60,160 bases of DNA from Bacillus proteolyticus (GCF_001884065.1 NZ_MACH01000159.1:1-60160), one strand, 5' to 3'; counted from the stretch's first letter, positions 40,947 to 49,403 are shown. Numbers and translations: made by a program. The notes: generated by a model from the letters alone, not told the origin.

Positions 40947-41669
40947 ATGAGAATGATGCATGAAAAAACGGTATATCAATTGTCATTTTTGCCAAGAGTG
41001 TTTCCTGTGAATTGTTACTTTGTGGAGGAAGAAGATGGTTTAACTTTAATTGATGCTGCTTTGCCATATAGTGCAAAAGGAATCTTGCAGGCGGCTGAGA
41101 AAATAGGAAAACCAATTACGAATATTGTATTAACACATGCGCATGATGATCACATCGGTGCACTAGACGCATTAAAGGACGTGCTTCCTAATGTTCCAGT
41201 CTATATTTCTAAGCGAGACGCAAAACTGTTAGAAGGAGATACGACGTTACAAAAGGATGAACCGAATATACCGATAAAAGGCGGTGTACCTAAAAAGGTA
41301 AAAACGGTACCTGATGTTTTATTGGAAGATGGCGACCGAGTTGGATCGCTTCTTGCGATTATGACACCGGGACATACGCCAGGCTCCATGTCGTTTCTTG
41401 ATGTACGAAATAAAGCTCTTATTGTCGGGGATGCCTTCCAAACAAGAGGAGGTATGGCTGTTTCAGGACAAATGAAATTTTGGTTTCCGTTTCCTGCGAT
41501 GGCAACGTGGAGCAAAGAAATATCATTACAAAGTGCAGAGAAGCTGAGAGAATATGAGCCTTCCTTGCTTGCGGCAGGGCATGGGAAAATGATAAATGAT
41601 CCAGGCGCTATCATAGAGCTTGCCATTAAGGAAGCTAGGCGGAATATAGAAAGTAGAAAAGAGGGTTAA
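40947..41669 (+). CDS. MBL-fold metallo-hydrolase
   Basis: This 240-residue metallo-beta-lactamase-fold enzyme has the metal-binding motif THAHDDHIGAL (near residue 70), the second histidine in MTPGHTPGSMSF, the aspartate in IVGDAF, and the last histidine in LLAAGHGKMI. It resembles generic hydrolases of the YflN/glyoxalase-II-like type; the substrate is unknown. GGGAGATGGG precedes the ATG. It is co-transcribed with a TetR regulator three bases downstream, under the double operator. Confidence 0.88.
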   Translation: MRMMHEKTVYQLSFLPRVFPVNCYFVEEEDGLTLIDAALPYSAKGILQAAEKIGKPITNIVLTHAHDDHIGALDALKDVLPNVPVYISKRDAKLLEGDTTLQKDEPNIPIKGGVPKKVKTVPDVLLEDGDRVGSLLAIMTPGHTPGSMSFLDVRNKALIVGDAFQTRGGMAVSGQMKFWFPFPAMATWSKEISLQSAEKLREYEPSLLAAGHGKMINDPGAIIELAIKEARRNIESRKEG

Positions 41670-41672
41670 TTT

Positions 41673-42230
41673 ATGTCACCTAGAATTGGACTTACATTAC
41701 CGAAAATTGTAGAAACAGCAGCAGAAATTGCGGATGCAAATGGAATACAAGAAGTAACAATAGCTTCATTAGCGCAAAGGTTAGGGATACGTTCGCCCTC
41801 TCTATATAATCATGTGAAAGGGTTACAAGATGTACGGAAAAATCTTGGTATTTACGGAATAGAACAGTTGCATAACAGATTGGAAGAAGCGGCCGAGGGT
41901 AAACGTATGGATGAAGCAATTCATGCTTTAGGAAAAGCGTATGTAGCATTCGTCCGCAAACATCCTGGATTGTATGAAGCAACCTTTTTACGAGATGAAG
42001 AAGTAAGAAAAGCAGGTGACGGAATTGTAAAGATTTGTCTTCAGGTTTTACAACAATACGGCTTAGAAGGAGAGAATGCACTTCATGCGACACGTGGATT
42101 CAGAAGTATTTGTCATGGATTTGCGTCGATTGAACAGCAGGGTGGATTTGGTTTGCCGTTAGATTTGGATACAAGTTTATATTTATTACTAGAAACGTTT
42201 ATTAAAGGATTACATGTAATGAGAGATTGA
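41673..42230 (+). CDS. TetR/AcrR-family regulator with WHG-type C-terminal domain
   Basis: The 185 residues begin with an N-terminal TetR HTH: IVETAAEIADANGIQEVTIASLAQRLGIRSPSLYNHVKGLQDV (about residues 10-52). The C-terminal ligand domain with YVAFVRKHPGLYEATF is of the WHG type (TetR_C_33). It follows the hydrolase gene by three bases. Two ACTAAT-N3-ATTAGT dyads in the operon promoter are its likely binding sites. Confidence 0.88.
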   Translation: MSPRIGLTLPKIVETAAEIADANGIQEVTIASLAQRLGIRSPSLYNHVKGLQDVRKNLGIYGIEQLHNRLEEAAEGKRMDEAIHALGKAYVAFVRKHPGLYEATFLRDEEVRKAGDGIVKICLQVLQQYGLEGENALHATRGFRSICHGFASIEQQGGFGLPLDLDTSLYLLLETFIKGLHVMRD

Positions 42231-42238
42231 ATAAGAGG

Positions 42239-42268
42239 AAACCTTAGAAGTGATTCTAAGGTTTTTTA
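42239..42268 (+). terminator. Terminator of the hydrolase-tetR operon
   Basis: AACCTTAGAA-GTGA-TTCTAAGGTT followed by TTTT. Confidence 0.88.
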
Positions 42269-42284
42269 GTGCATATAATCCCAA

Positions 42285-42395
42285 AAGAACAGAATACTAA
42301 ATCTTGAATGAGCAAAGAGAGATAGGAGCATTCTATGCGAAATTGAACAGGGCTTGAAAATGAGAAAGAGCCTCTAATGATTTAGAGGCTCTTTC
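42285..42395 (+). pseudogene. Decayed partial copy of the coat gene at 43027
   Basis: The leader and first codons of the gene at 43027 recur here: TGAATGAGCAAAGAGAGATA, GGAGCATTCTATG, then ATG CGA AAT TGA where the intact gene reads ATG CAA AAT TTA. After ACAGGGCTTGAAAAT homology stops. A perfect 14-bp stem (GAAAGAGCCTCTAA..TTAGAGGCTCTTTC, 42364-42395) follows. It is probably a transcribed remnant of a duplicated gene. Confidence 0.65.
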
Positions 42396-42408
42396 TTGCT
42401 AAATAATA

Positions 42409-42537
42409 TTATTTAGCAGGCTTTAGAAATGTATATATCGCTAAGACAAAATTGAAAAACGTAAATACGAAAGGATCCTGGCTTGACTCAGAATCATAAG
42501 CTTCTTGGCTTTTTGTAAGAAAGTCGTGGATTTTCAT
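42409..42537 (-). CDS. Small hypothetical protein (42 aa) with C-terminal hydrophobic segment
   Basis: The start at 42537 lies eight bases after AAAGGAG. A polar N-terminus (KIHDFLTKSQEAYDSESSQ) precedes a hydrophobic C-terminal segment (FVFTFFNFVLAIYTFL). It follows the membrane protein gene at 42565 by 27 bases in the same direction. No family known. Confidence 0.55.
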   Translation of the reverse strand: MKIHDFLTKSQEAYDSESSQDPFVFTFFNFVLAIYTFLKPAK

Positions 42538-42564
42538 AGTCATTGCTCCTTTGTTATGTAGAGT

Positions 42565-42807
42565 TTATAAAAGGGAGTTTTTAATTAAACTAACGCTTAC
42601 TAATAGAGTCGCACTAATAAATCCTAAGAAAAACGTAGTGTTACGATTTTTATAGTTGTTAAGTGCTATAAATAGGAAACAAATGAGAAATAACATGTGT
42701 AAAGGTATAGAGGTTAATAGTGGTTTTAAAGTTAGTACATCAATTAGCAATTTTACATATAGGATTGCATAAACGATGAAGAAGATAACTTTAAACTTTC
42801 TTTGCAT
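42565..42807 (-). CDS. Small hypothetical membrane protein (80 aa)
   Basis: Three predicted helices (about residues 5-23, 30-47, 55-75) with basic loops (NNYKNRN). The ATG at 42807 has AAGAAGGTG upstream. Probably an operon with the 42-residue gene that follows. No family recognised. Confidence 0.55.
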   Translation of the reverse strand: MQRKFKVIFFIVYAILYVKLLIDVLTLKPLLTSIPLHMLFLICFLFIALNNYKNRNTTFFLGFISATLLVSVSLIKNSLL

Positions 42808-43026
42808 AGGCACACACCTTCTTAATATGGTGTATTTGTGAATTATAAAGTTAAGGGTACATTTTTAATATTTGTATTTTTCTGTAATTATAACATTTTT
42901 TTGTCTGCATAAATAGATGTGGTTGATTTTATTATGAATGGAATTTAAGAAAGCTTTTTAATGAATACGATTTAAAAAGAATCAAATAATAAATATTGAA
43001 TGAACAAAGAAAGGTAGGAGTATTCT

Positions 43027-43212
43027 ATGCAAAATTTAACAGAGCTTGAAGTAGAAAACTTACGTCATTTGATTGGTGGACACGCAACAATTATTAACAA
43101 GTTAGAACAGTATGCACAGGCATGTACAGATCCAGAGTTGAAACAAATGCTACAAAAGGATGCACAAGATGCACGAAATACGAAACAACAATTAATGACT
43201 TTCCTAGGATAG
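43027..43212 (+). CDS. Small spore-coat-like protein (coat F-type N-half)
   Basis: This 61-residue helical protein (ELEVENLRHLIGGHATIINK, CTDPELKQMLQKDAQDARN) resembles the N-terminal half of coat F-domain (CotF/YhcQ) proteins, which sit in spore coats. AGGTAGGAG precedes the ATG. The next gene encodes the matching second half, 13 bases downstream, so the pair looks like a split CotF. A decayed copy of this gene is at 42285. Confidence 0.65.
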   Translation: MQNLTELEVENLRHLIGGHATIINKLEQYAQACTDPELKQMLQKDAQDARNTKQQLMTFLG

Positions 43213-43225
43213 GAGGAAGTGAAAG

Positions 43226-43474
43226 ATGAATGAAAAAGATATGGTAAATGATTATTTAGCAGGGTTAAATTCAAGTTTAACAAGTTATGCAAATTATATT
43301 GCTCAGTCTGATAATGAACAGTTACATCAAACGTTAATTCAAATTCGCAATCAAGATGAAATGCGTCAACGTAATATGTATGAATACGCAAAGCAAAAGA
43401 GTTATTACAAACCGGCAGCACCTGCTAATCCAATGATTGTACAGCAATTAAAAAGTCAATTAAGTGCGGAATAG
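43226..43474 (+). CDS. Spore coat protein, coat F domain (short)
   Basis: The 82 residues contain the coat F motif: EKDMVNDYLAGLNSSLTSY, NEQLHQTLIQIRNQDEMRQR and MYEYAKQKSYYKPA. Short CotF-type proteins of this kind are annotated as spore coat proteins across the B. cereus group. AGGAGGAAGTG precedes the ATG. It is translated with the 61-residue partner and ends at a strong terminator. Confidence 0.8.
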   Translation: MNEKDMVNDYLAGLNSSLTSYANYIAQSDNEQLHQTLIQIRNQDEMRQRNMYEYAKQKSYYKPAAPANPMIVQQLKSQLSAE

Positions 43475-43485
43475 TGTGATGAATG

Positions 43486-43518
43486 AAACGAGCGAATGGA
43501 TTCGCTCGTTTTTTTGTT
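43486..43518 (+). terminator. Terminator after the coat genes
   Basis: AAACGAGCGAA-TGGA-TTCGCTCGTTT followed by TTTT. Confidence 0.9.
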
Positions 43519-43611
43519 TGGTATATATCAATAAATACATAAGAAATATTTTTCCAGTTGTAACAAATATGACGAAAATCGAATATGACAATTCACAAAA
43601 AGGACAAAAGT

Positions 43612-43629
43612 TTGTTCGATATTTCACAA
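43612..43629. promoter_or_regulatory. Rex-like site upstream of ldh
   Basis: TTGTTCGATATTTCACAA has the 18-bp frame of the Rex consensus TTGTGA-N6-TCACAA with one perfect half. A second half-site TTCACAA is at 43592. Rex control by the NADH/NAD ratio is usual for lactate dehydrogenase genes. Confidence 0.45.
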
Positions 43630-43720
43630 AGTATCCATGGTTTCTATCGTGGGAATCTCTATAATTAGGAGTGTAAAGAACAAAAGAAATAGATTACATG
43701 ATCGATTAGGAGAGATTGCT

Positions 43721-44671
43721 ATGAATAGAAACACAAGAAAAATTGCAATTATCGGTACTGGATTAGTTGGATCAAGCTGCGCGTATTCCATTGTAAACCA
43801 AGGGATTTGCGAAGAGCTATTGTTAATTGATATAAATCATGAACGTGCAGTTGGAGAAGCGATGGATTTATCGCATTGCATTAACTTTACAAATACAAGA
43901 ACAAAAGTATATGCAGGAAGCTATGAAGACTGCAAAGATATGGACATTGTTATTATTACAGCAGGACCAGCGCCGAAGCCTGGACAAAGTCGTTTAGACA
44001 CTTTAGGAGCAAGCGCTAAGATTATGGAGAGTGTTGTGAATGGCGTAATGGAAAGTGGATTTGATGGCATTTTCTTAATCGCATCGAACCCAGTTGACAT
44101 TATTACATATCAAGTTTGGAAATTATCTGGTTTACCAAGAAATCGTGTACTTGGTACTGGTACATCACTAGATTCTTCTCGCTTAAGAACAATTTTATCT
44201 GAAATGTTACATGTAGATCCTCGTAGTATTCATGGGTATTCATTAGGGGAACATGGTGATTCTCAAATGGTTGCTTGGTCTCACGTAACTGTTGGTGGAA
44301 AGCCAATTCTGCAAATTTTAGAGGAACAACAAGAACGATTTGGCGAGATAGATTTAGATGAAATTGTTGAAAAGACTGCAAAAGCCGGCTGGGAAATTTA
44401 TAAGCGTAAAGGAACTACTTATTACGGAATCGGAAATTCCCTAGCTTATATTGCCCGCTCAATTTTCAATGATGATCACCGTGTTATCCCTGTTTCAGCT
44501 ATTTTAGATGGCGAATATGGCGAATACGATATTTGTACAGGAGTACCAGCAATTATTACTAGAGACGGTGTAAGAGAAGTGGTAGAACTGAATTTATTAG
44601 AAGATGAAGAAAGCCGCTTTGCGAAATCAAACGATGTTTTACGCGATTATATGAAAACAATTGGTTACTAA
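43721..44671 (+). CDS. ldh: L-lactate dehydrogenase
   Basis: A 316-residue NAD-dependent enzyme reducing pyruvate to L-lactate in fermentation. The Rossmann motif is [17 protein letters not shown] (residues 8-24) and the cofactor-selecting acid is LLIDIN. Catalysis involves the histidine in [10 protein letters not shown] (near residue 180) and the arginine in GQSRLDTL of the mobile loop. The ATG at 43721 follows TTAGGAGAG; upstream frame extension lies in the promoter. A PTS-IIC-like gene follows after 22 bases. B. cereus strains carry several ldh paralogues; which one this is cannot be told. Confidence 0.93.
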   Translation: MNRNTRKIAIIGTGLVGSSCAYSIVNQGICEELLLIDINHERAVGEAMDLSHCINFTNTRTKVYAGSYEDCKDMDIVIITAGPAPKPGQSRLDTLGASAKIMESVVNGVMESGFDGIFLIASNPVDIITYQVWKLSGLPRNRVLGTGTSLDSSRLRTILSEMLHVDPRSIHGYSLGEHGDSQMVAWSHVTVGGKPILQILEEQQERFGEIDLDEIVEKTAKAGWEIYKRKGTTYYGIGNSLAYIARSIFNDDHRVIPVSAILDGEYGEYDICTGVPAIITRDGVREVVELNLLEDEESRFAKSNDVLRDYMKTIGY

Positions 44672-44693
44672 ATTATAGGAGAAGGTGAAACAA

Positions 44694-45707
44694 ATGAAGG
44701 AATATATAATGTCTCGTGTGTTTAAAGCTTCTGCCGGAATCGCACAGGGTATTTTCGTATCCCTCGGAATTGGTTTACTGATCGAAAATATAGGAAGAAT
44801 TGTTGATATCCCATTACTTATTACAATCGGAGTTGTTGCAAAATCACTTATGGCACCAGCAATTGGAGCCGGAATTGCTTTTATGCTTGGTGCAAACGGA
44901 CTCGTAATTTTCTCAGCGATGGTGGCTGGAGCAATTGGAGCAGGTTCCATTTCAATTACTGAAGCTGGTCTTATCATTAAAACAGGTGAACCAATCGGTG
45001 CATTATTAACAGCGACTTTAGCTGTGTATATTGGTAAACGATTAAGTGGAAAAACTGCTTTAGATATGATGCTCGTTCCATTTGCAGCAATACTCGGTTC
45101 TGGTTTAGTCGGTATTTGGTTAGCTCAAAATATTAGCCCAGTTTTAAATGCAGTTGGAGCATTCATTAAAGATAGTTCAGCTGGTAGCCCGTTCGTCGCT
45201 TCTATCGTGATTGCTGTAGTTTGGGGATTATTACTTATCTCTCCAGCTTCATCAGCTGCTTTAGCGATAGCACTTAGCTTAGATGGCCTTGCAGGAGGTG
45301 CAGCACTTGCAGGATGTGTTGCTCAGTTTATCGGATTCTCTGTAATCTCAGCGAAAGAAAATAATTTAGGCGGCATATTAGCTCAGGCCCTTTGTACTCC
45401 AAAAGTACAGTTGCCGAACATTACTAAAAATCCAATGATTCTCGTCCCAACTGTCGTCGCCAGTGCAATAGTGGGCCCAGTATCAGCATTGATTTTCCAT
45501 CTAGAAGCAGGAAAAGAAATTGCAGGTCTTGGATTAAGTTCTCTTATCGCACCAATTAATTTAATTTCCAGCCAAGGATGGGGAGTTCTCCCAGCGATGA
45601 TAATCACTTATATCATCATCCCAGTAGCTGTTTCTTATATACTTTACATTGCTCTTAAAAAAGCAGGTCGTATTCACTCAGGTGATATGACTGTACCGCA
45701 ATCTTAA
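44694..45707 (+). CDS. PTS_EIIC_2-type membrane protein
   Basis: About 337 residues, with ten or so hydrophobic segments rich in glycine and alanine, resembling the PTS_EIIC_2 family (PTS sugar transporter subunit IIC-like). There are no IIA or IIB domains, and no phosphorylatable cysteine or histidine domain. Typical stretches are MVAGAIGAGSISITEAGLII and SPASSAALAIALSLDGLAGG. The ATG at 44694 follows AGGAGAAGGTG; an in-frame GTG at 44685 is part of that signal. Probably co-transcribed with ldh; substrate unknown. Confidence 0.75.
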   Translation: MKEYIMSRVFKASAGIAQGIFVSLGIGLLIENIGRIVDIPLLITIGVVAKSLMAPAIGAGIAFMLGANGLVIFSAMVAGAIGAGSISITEAGLIIKTGEPIGALLTATLAVYIGKRLSGKTALDMMLVPFAAILGSGLVGIWLAQNISPVLNAVGAFIKDSSAGSPFVASIVIAVVWGLLLISPASSAALAIALSLDGLAGGAALAGCVAQFIGFSVISAKENNLGGILAQALCTPKVQLPNITKNPMILVPTVVASAIVGPVSALIFHLEAGKEIAGLGLSSLIAPINLISSQGWGVLPAMIITYIIIPVAVSYILYIALKKAGRIHSGDMTVPQS

Positions 45708-45732
45708 TTTGAAAATCTCCTTGATATAGAGA

Positions 45733-45768
45733 AAAGCAGACTGAAGAAGCCACAGTCTGCTTTTTTGT
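45733..45768 (+). terminator. Terminator of the ldh operon
   Basis: AAAGCAGACTG..CAGTCTGCTTT followed by TTT; also usable by the convergent PAP2 gene. Confidence 0.85.
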
Positions 45769-45772
45769 TATG

Positions 45773-46420
45773 TTACATTTTATGATTTTGTTTTACTGGA
45801 ACTCTTATTGGTTCTTTTGCTAACAATAGCTGAACACCGAAGTATAATATGCTTGCAAGCGTCATTCCAGAAACGGCATCTACAAATGCGTGTTGCTTCG
45901 TAAATAGCGTTGATAAAATGATAAGTGTACCGAAGAAAGTAAGAATGTAATATTCAAAAGCATGTTGTTCTCTACGTTTAAAGGCAGCGAGCATTATTAC
46001 AAATGTAGTAAGAACGTGAATGCTAGGGAAACAGTTTACCGGTTGATCGATACTATAAATATAGCGGACTAGTTCGGAAAATACGTCTGTTCCAACGACG
46101 GTTGGACGCGGTACTGTTGTTTGCCAAAAATAATAAACAGAAAAACAAGCAAGTTTGCCAAGAATTACACTACTTAAAGTAACGTAATATTGCTTTCGAT
46201 CAGCAAAGCAGTAATAAATAAGTGCGCCGTATAAGTATGGAAACCAAAGTAAATAAGGAATAATAAATGCTTTTATAAATGGAATCCAACTATCTACTAC
46301 AGTTGTAACGTTTACTGCATGAACAGCTGATTTATTTAATACGTCGTAAAGGGGACTTACGAGTACGAGTAGAAGTATATAACTTAACGGAAGAAAAGAT
46401 GAAAGTTTAAATTTCTTCAT
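45773..46420 (-). CDS. PAP2-superfamily membrane phosphatase
   Basis: This 215-residue integral membrane protein has six predicted helices. The PAP2 catalytic residues appear as PVNCFPSIHVLTTF (SxH motif, near residue 130) and TKQHAFVDAVSG (histidine nucleophile motif, near residue 175); the first KxxxxxxRP motif is KLACFSVYYFWQTTVPRP. Such enzymes dephosphorylate lipid phosphates, for example undecaprenyl pyrophosphate, or make inositol-type lipids. Upstream CTTACA repeats at 46502 and 46523 resemble spaced WalR-like half-sites. Divergent from a lipoprotein gene. Confidence 0.85.
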   Translation of the reverse strand: MKKFKLSSFLPLSYILLLVLVSPLYDVLNKSAVHAVNVTTVVDSWIPFIKAFIIPYLLWFPYLYGALIYYCFADRKQYYVTLSSVILGKLACFSVYYFWQTTVPRPTVVGTDVFSELVRYIYSIDQPVNCFPSIHVLTTFVIMLAAFKRREQHAFEYYILTFFGTLIILSTLFTKQHAFVDAVSGMTLASILYFGVQLLLAKEPIRVPVKQNHKM

Positions 46421-46566
46421 GACAATCTCCTATGTTTTTTAGTAATGTAAGTAAATTCAATTGATTATAATATAGAAACACGAATTGGGCTATCGATTTT
46501 ACTTACATTTTCTTGAATTCACCTTACATTTTTGTCACTTGACTTAAAAGAGGGAGAGGGTGCTAA

Positions 46567-47094
46567 ATGAAGCGTTCATTTTATTTCTTAGTTTTTATAT
46601 TGTTATGCCTAGTGAGTACTGGGTGTGCAAAGGATAAAGAAGGAGAGAAATTAGAATATAACGGAAGAGCACTCGTAATTGGAGTTGTTGGTGAAAAGCC
46701 GAGAGATACGTTTAGGAATGTAAAGTTTGAGGAAATGAAGTTAGAGGAACTGGAAAAGAAATCTAAGGAAGTGGATGGTTTTCTAATAATGAAAGATCAC
46801 TTTCAAGAAGCCTCAACAGAGCAATATAAAAATGTATTTTTATCACTAAAGAAACCAGTGTTTTTTATCGGTTTACAAGATAAATCATATTCGATTTTTA
46901 TTACAAAAGGGATAGAGTATAACAGTGCCCGAAAAGATGTAAATGCGATGTATACGCAAGGTTTTGCGAGTATCGGAAGTGGTGAAGGGCAACAATGGGG
47001 AATTGGTTTATCAAATGGTGGAAATGTAGAAGCAAGTATTCATAATATGTATATCGTCGTATTCCAAACAATTGCAGATTATTTAAATAGATGA
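46567..47094 (+). CDS. Hypothetical lipoprotein
   Basis: A 175-residue exported protein with a lipobox VSTGC (cysteine at residue 20). The mature part has an alternating alpha/beta look (ALVIGVVGEKPR, VDGFLIMKD, KPVFFIGLQ) as in small Rossmann-like domains. No family recognised. AGGGAGAGGG precedes the ATG; hairpin 47095-47129 terminates it. Confidence 0.7.
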   Translation: MKRSFYFLVFILLCLVSTGCAKDKEGEKLEYNGRALVIGVVGEKPRDTFRNVKFEEMKLEELEKKSKEVDGFLIMKDHFQEASTEQYKNVFLSLKKPVFFIGLQDKSYSIFITKGIEYNSARKDVNAMYTQGFASIGSGEGQQWGIGLSNGGNVEASIHNMYIVVFQTIADYLNR

Positions 47095-47129
47095 TGAAGG
47101 AGCCTGTAAACGAGGCTTCTTATTTTTTT
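47095..47129 (+). terminator. Terminator after the lipoprotein gene
   Basis: AAGGAGCCT..AGGCTTCTT (one G-T pair) followed by ATTTTTTT. Confidence 0.7.
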
Positions 47130-47149
47130 ATGTAGAAGCATATAACAAT

Positions 47150-47305
47150 ATGATTGAGAAGCTCACGCAAGCTTTACAACGTATGCGAGATGTATTCGCG
47201 GCTGTAATGATACCGATTTATAATTTTATATCGGCTATTGCAGATTTGATTATAAAATTTAATGAAGCGCATCCAGTATTAGCTCGTTTTATCAAGGGAG
47301 GATAA
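47150..47305 (+). pseudogene. Phage tail tape-measure fragment
   Basis: A 51-residue open stretch (ALQRMRDVFAAVMIPIYNF, ISAIADLIIKFNEAHPVLAR) resembles the repeated hydrophobic blocks of phage tail tape-measure proteins. No good ribosome binding site and no neighbouring phage genes; the next 300 bases hold only short broken frames (for example around 47438). Taken as prophage debris. Confidence 0.5.
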
Positions 47306-47549
47306 TGTTAGTTCCACATCGCCCCTTGCGATTGGTATTGGTTTGTGGGCAAGTATGTAAGTAGCTTTATCCTTATTATGATAGGTAGCCAGGAACAGGA
47401 TTTCCCCTTATTTCAAGGGCTGGGATTGTCTATATAGTGGTTCAAATGATTTCGTTATTTATGCGATTACTTGTTGGAATTGCTAAAGCTATTTTATTCT
47501 ACACTTGTAGGGATTTTTTATTAACAGTAATTCCTCAATATTCACGGAA

Positions 47550-47565
47550 TATGCAAATATACATA
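47550..47565. promoter_or_regulatory. PlcR box
   Basis: TATGCAAATATACATA fits the 16-bp PlcR consensus TATGNANNNNTNCATA at every fixed position. It lies 102 bases before the start of the small membrane protein gene at 47668, with a TAAAAT -10-like element at 47593-47598. Confidence 0.8.
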
Positions 47566-47667
47566 TTGTATTTATTTGGATTTTTTGTATGATAAAATTA
47601 AATATAGAGATTTTCGTATGTAATGAACTGAACTCAGAAATATCCAATGAATTTTGAGAGGTGTTAC

Positions 47668-47910
47668 ATGTTTAAAAATAAGAAATTAATTCGATTTGGT
47701 TTAACATTACTTGTATGTTTATATGTAATTGATTTTACAATCAGTTATTTTCAAGTATATCTTGAATCAGCAGCAGGTATTAAATGGGTAATATCAGAAA
47801 CTTGGAGAACTATTTTGTTGGATGCTCCTGAAGGTATATTGGTTATTTTAGGCGCGATTGCTTTATATGATTTCACAAAAGAAACATCGCCAAAAGACGC
47901 ATCAATTTAA
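47668..47910 (+). CDS. Small membrane protein, putative PlcR regulon member (80 aa)
   Basis: The 80 residues have two predicted helices (about 7-27 and 47-65) separated by QVYLESAAGIKWVISETWRT, with a polar tail. No family recognised. The ATG at 47668 follows GAGAGGTG; an earlier in-frame ATG (47647) has no binding site. The exact PlcR box upstream suggests quorum-dependent activation at the onset of stationary phase in strains with functional PlcR-PapR. Terminator directly after. Confidence 0.7.
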   Translation: MFKNKKLIRFGLTLLVCLYVIDFTISYFQVYLESAAGIKWVISETWRTILLDAPEGILVILGAIALYDFTKETSPKDASI

Positions 47911-47923
47911 ATGCGTCTTTTTT
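47891..47923 (+). terminator. Terminator after the PlcR-boxed gene
   Basis: AAAAGACGCAT..ATGCGTCTTTT followed by TT; overlaps the end of the gene. Confidence 0.85.
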
Positions 47924-47963
47924 ATTTCAGTCAGTAATTTGAATTTCATATTCTCAGGAGCAG

Positions 47964-48102
47964 TTACTTTGGCTTTATTGATGATATGTTTAATAACTTT
48001 CTTACGGGCTCACTACTACGGTCAAAATCGTTAGTTCCTTTTATCTGTAAGTCTTTGTCATTTAAAGTGTTTCCAGGTTTTGTGACTATAGGCTGAAACG
48101 GT
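47964..48102 (-). pseudogene. Short coding remnant, unknown gene
   Basis: An open frame of about 45 residues without a start (motifs KPGNTLNDKDLQIKGTNDFD, SSEPVRKLLNISS) ends in TAA at 47964. Its composition is protein-like and unlike flanking noncoding DNA, but no family is recognised. Probably the 3' end of a decayed gene. Confidence 0.3.
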
Positions 48103-48376
48103 TAAATAAACTTTTGCTTAAGATGTATGTTCGGTAGGAAGAAATTGATGCAGCTCAAGGGTGAACAAGGGAAAATAGGAATTTAATCAAACGTTTGTTT
48201 AAGATGTATGTTCGATAGGAAGAAATTGATGCAGCTCAAGGGTGAACAAAGAAAAATAGGGATTTAATCAAACGTTTGTTTAGGATATATGTTCGGTAGG
48301 AAGAAATTGATGCAGCTCAAGGGTGAACAAAGAAAAATAGGAATTTAATCAAACATTTGTTTAAGATATATGTTCG
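48103..48376 (+). repeat. 81-bp tandem repeat, three units plus partials
   Basis: The unit starting AGATGTATGTTCGGTAGGAA recurs at 48121, 48202, 48283 and (partial) 48364, exactly 81 bases apart. Each unit carries GATGCAGCTCAAGGGTGAAC and the dyad CAAACGTTTG. A short frame of 19 codons (MFGRKKLMQLKGEQ..) is kept in every unit but has no ribosome binding site. Confidence 0.9.
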
Positions 48377-48571
48377 GCGTGGGATGAGAAAAAAGTTTTT
48401 AAAAAATTATATATTTATTTTTTCTTGATAAATGGCGGAAAAATAAGAAAAATTAGCAGGATTATTAAAAATTATAACGAAATAAGTAAAAGTTTAGCGA
48501 ATAATCGTTTGAAATAATAAAACGTTTTCTATATGATAAAGGTAAAGGTTAGTAAAAAAGTAGGTGAATTT

Positions 48572-48937
48572 ATGACAGTAACATTTTATTCATATCCAAA
48601 GTGTGGCACATGTCAAAAAGCAAAGAAATGGTTTGAGGCAAACGATGTAGCATATGAGATGATTCATATTGTTGAAAATCCACCATCAAAAGAAGATTTA
48701 CGTAATTTACATGAGAAAAGTGAATTGCCATTAAAAAAATTCTTTAATACAAGTGGAATGCGTTACCGCGAACTTGGTTTAAAAGATAAGTTAAAGGATG
48801 CAAGCGAAGACGAAATGTACGAGCTTTTAGCATCTGATGGCATGTTAATTAAACGTCCAATTGTAACAAATGGAACGAGTGTAACACTTGGTTTTAACGA
48901 AGAGCAGTTTGAAAGTGTGTGGAAAAAGTACCAATAA
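48572..48937 (+). CDS. yusI: ArsC/Spx-family protein YusI
   Basis: A 121-residue thioredoxin-fold protein of the ArsC/Spx/MgsR family. The N-terminal motif [13 protein letters not shown] carries CxxC (residues 10-13), then [20 protein letters not shown] and [10 protein letters not shown] typical of the family. The gene precedes gcvH as in B. subtilis. AGGTGA lies before the ATG at 48572; an earlier in-frame ATG (48533) lacks a binding site. Possible redox or regulatory role; not a proven arsenate reductase. Confidence 0.85.
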   Translation: MTVTFYSYPKCGTCQKAKKWFEANDVAYEMIHIVENPPSKEDLRNLHEKSELPLKKFFNTSGMRYRELGLKDKLKDASEDEMYELLASDGMLIKRPIVTNGTSVTLGFNEEQFESVWKKYQ

Positions 48938-48978
48938 GGTATTTTTACATAATTAATACATTCACTGGAGGTACAGTC

Positions 48979-49362
48979 ATGAGCATTCCAAATAATTTAC
49001 GTTACTCTGAAGAACACGAATGGGTAAAAACAGAAGGTAATGCGGTTGTTATCGGTATTACTCACTTTGCACAAGGTGAGCTAGGCGATATCGTATTCGT
49101 TGAACTTCCTGAAGTAGGTGCAACAATTGAAGCTGGCGAGCCATTCGGAAGCGTAGAATCTGTTAAAACAGTTTCTGAATTATACGCACCTGTAAGTGGT
49201 AAAGTTGTAGCAGTAAACGAAGAATTAAGTGACCAACCAGAACTTGTTAACGAATCTCCATACGAGGGTGCATGGATGGTTAAAGTTGAACTTTCTGATG
49301 CAAGCCAAGTTGAGAAGTTATTAACTGCAGAAAAATATGCAGAAATGACAAACCAAGACTAA
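48979..49362 (+). CDS. gcvH: Glycine cleavage system H protein
   Basis: The 127-residue lipoyl-carrier shuttles the aminomethyl group in glycine cleavage and, in B. subtilis, relays lipoyl groups to other enzymes. The lipoylated residue is K63 in [12 protein letters not shown]. The C-terminus ends in the usual helix [11 protein letters not shown]. The ATG at 48979 follows CTGGAGG. The other gcv genes are not nearby, which is normal in bacilli. Its terminator is at 49375-49403. Confidence 0.95.
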   Translation: MSIPNNLRYSEEHEWVKTEGNAVVIGITHFAQGELGDIVFVELPEVGATIEAGEPFGSVESVKTVSELYAPVSGKVVAVNEELSDQPELVNESPYEGAWMVKVELSDASQVEKLLTAEKYAEMTNQD

Positions 49363-49374
49363 TTATAGTCGACT

Positions 49375-49403
49375 AAAGGACAGCCTTCGTGCTGTCCTTT
49401 TTT
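49375..49403 (+). terminator. Terminator after gcvH
   Basis: AAAGGACAGC-CTTCGT-GCTGTCCTTT followed by TTT. Confidence 0.88.

Noticed and set aside
43637-43720. N-terminal extension of lactate dehydrogenase
   Set aside because: The extension lies in the promoter region. The ATG at 43721 has a good binding site and the family starts there.
48136-48357. Three 19-codon microproteins in the 81-bp repeats
   Set aside because: None has a ribosome binding site; the frame is kept simply because the repeat length is a multiple of three.
48103-48376. CRISPR array
   Set aside because: The 81-bp units are continuous tandem copies without variable spacers and without cas genes nearby.
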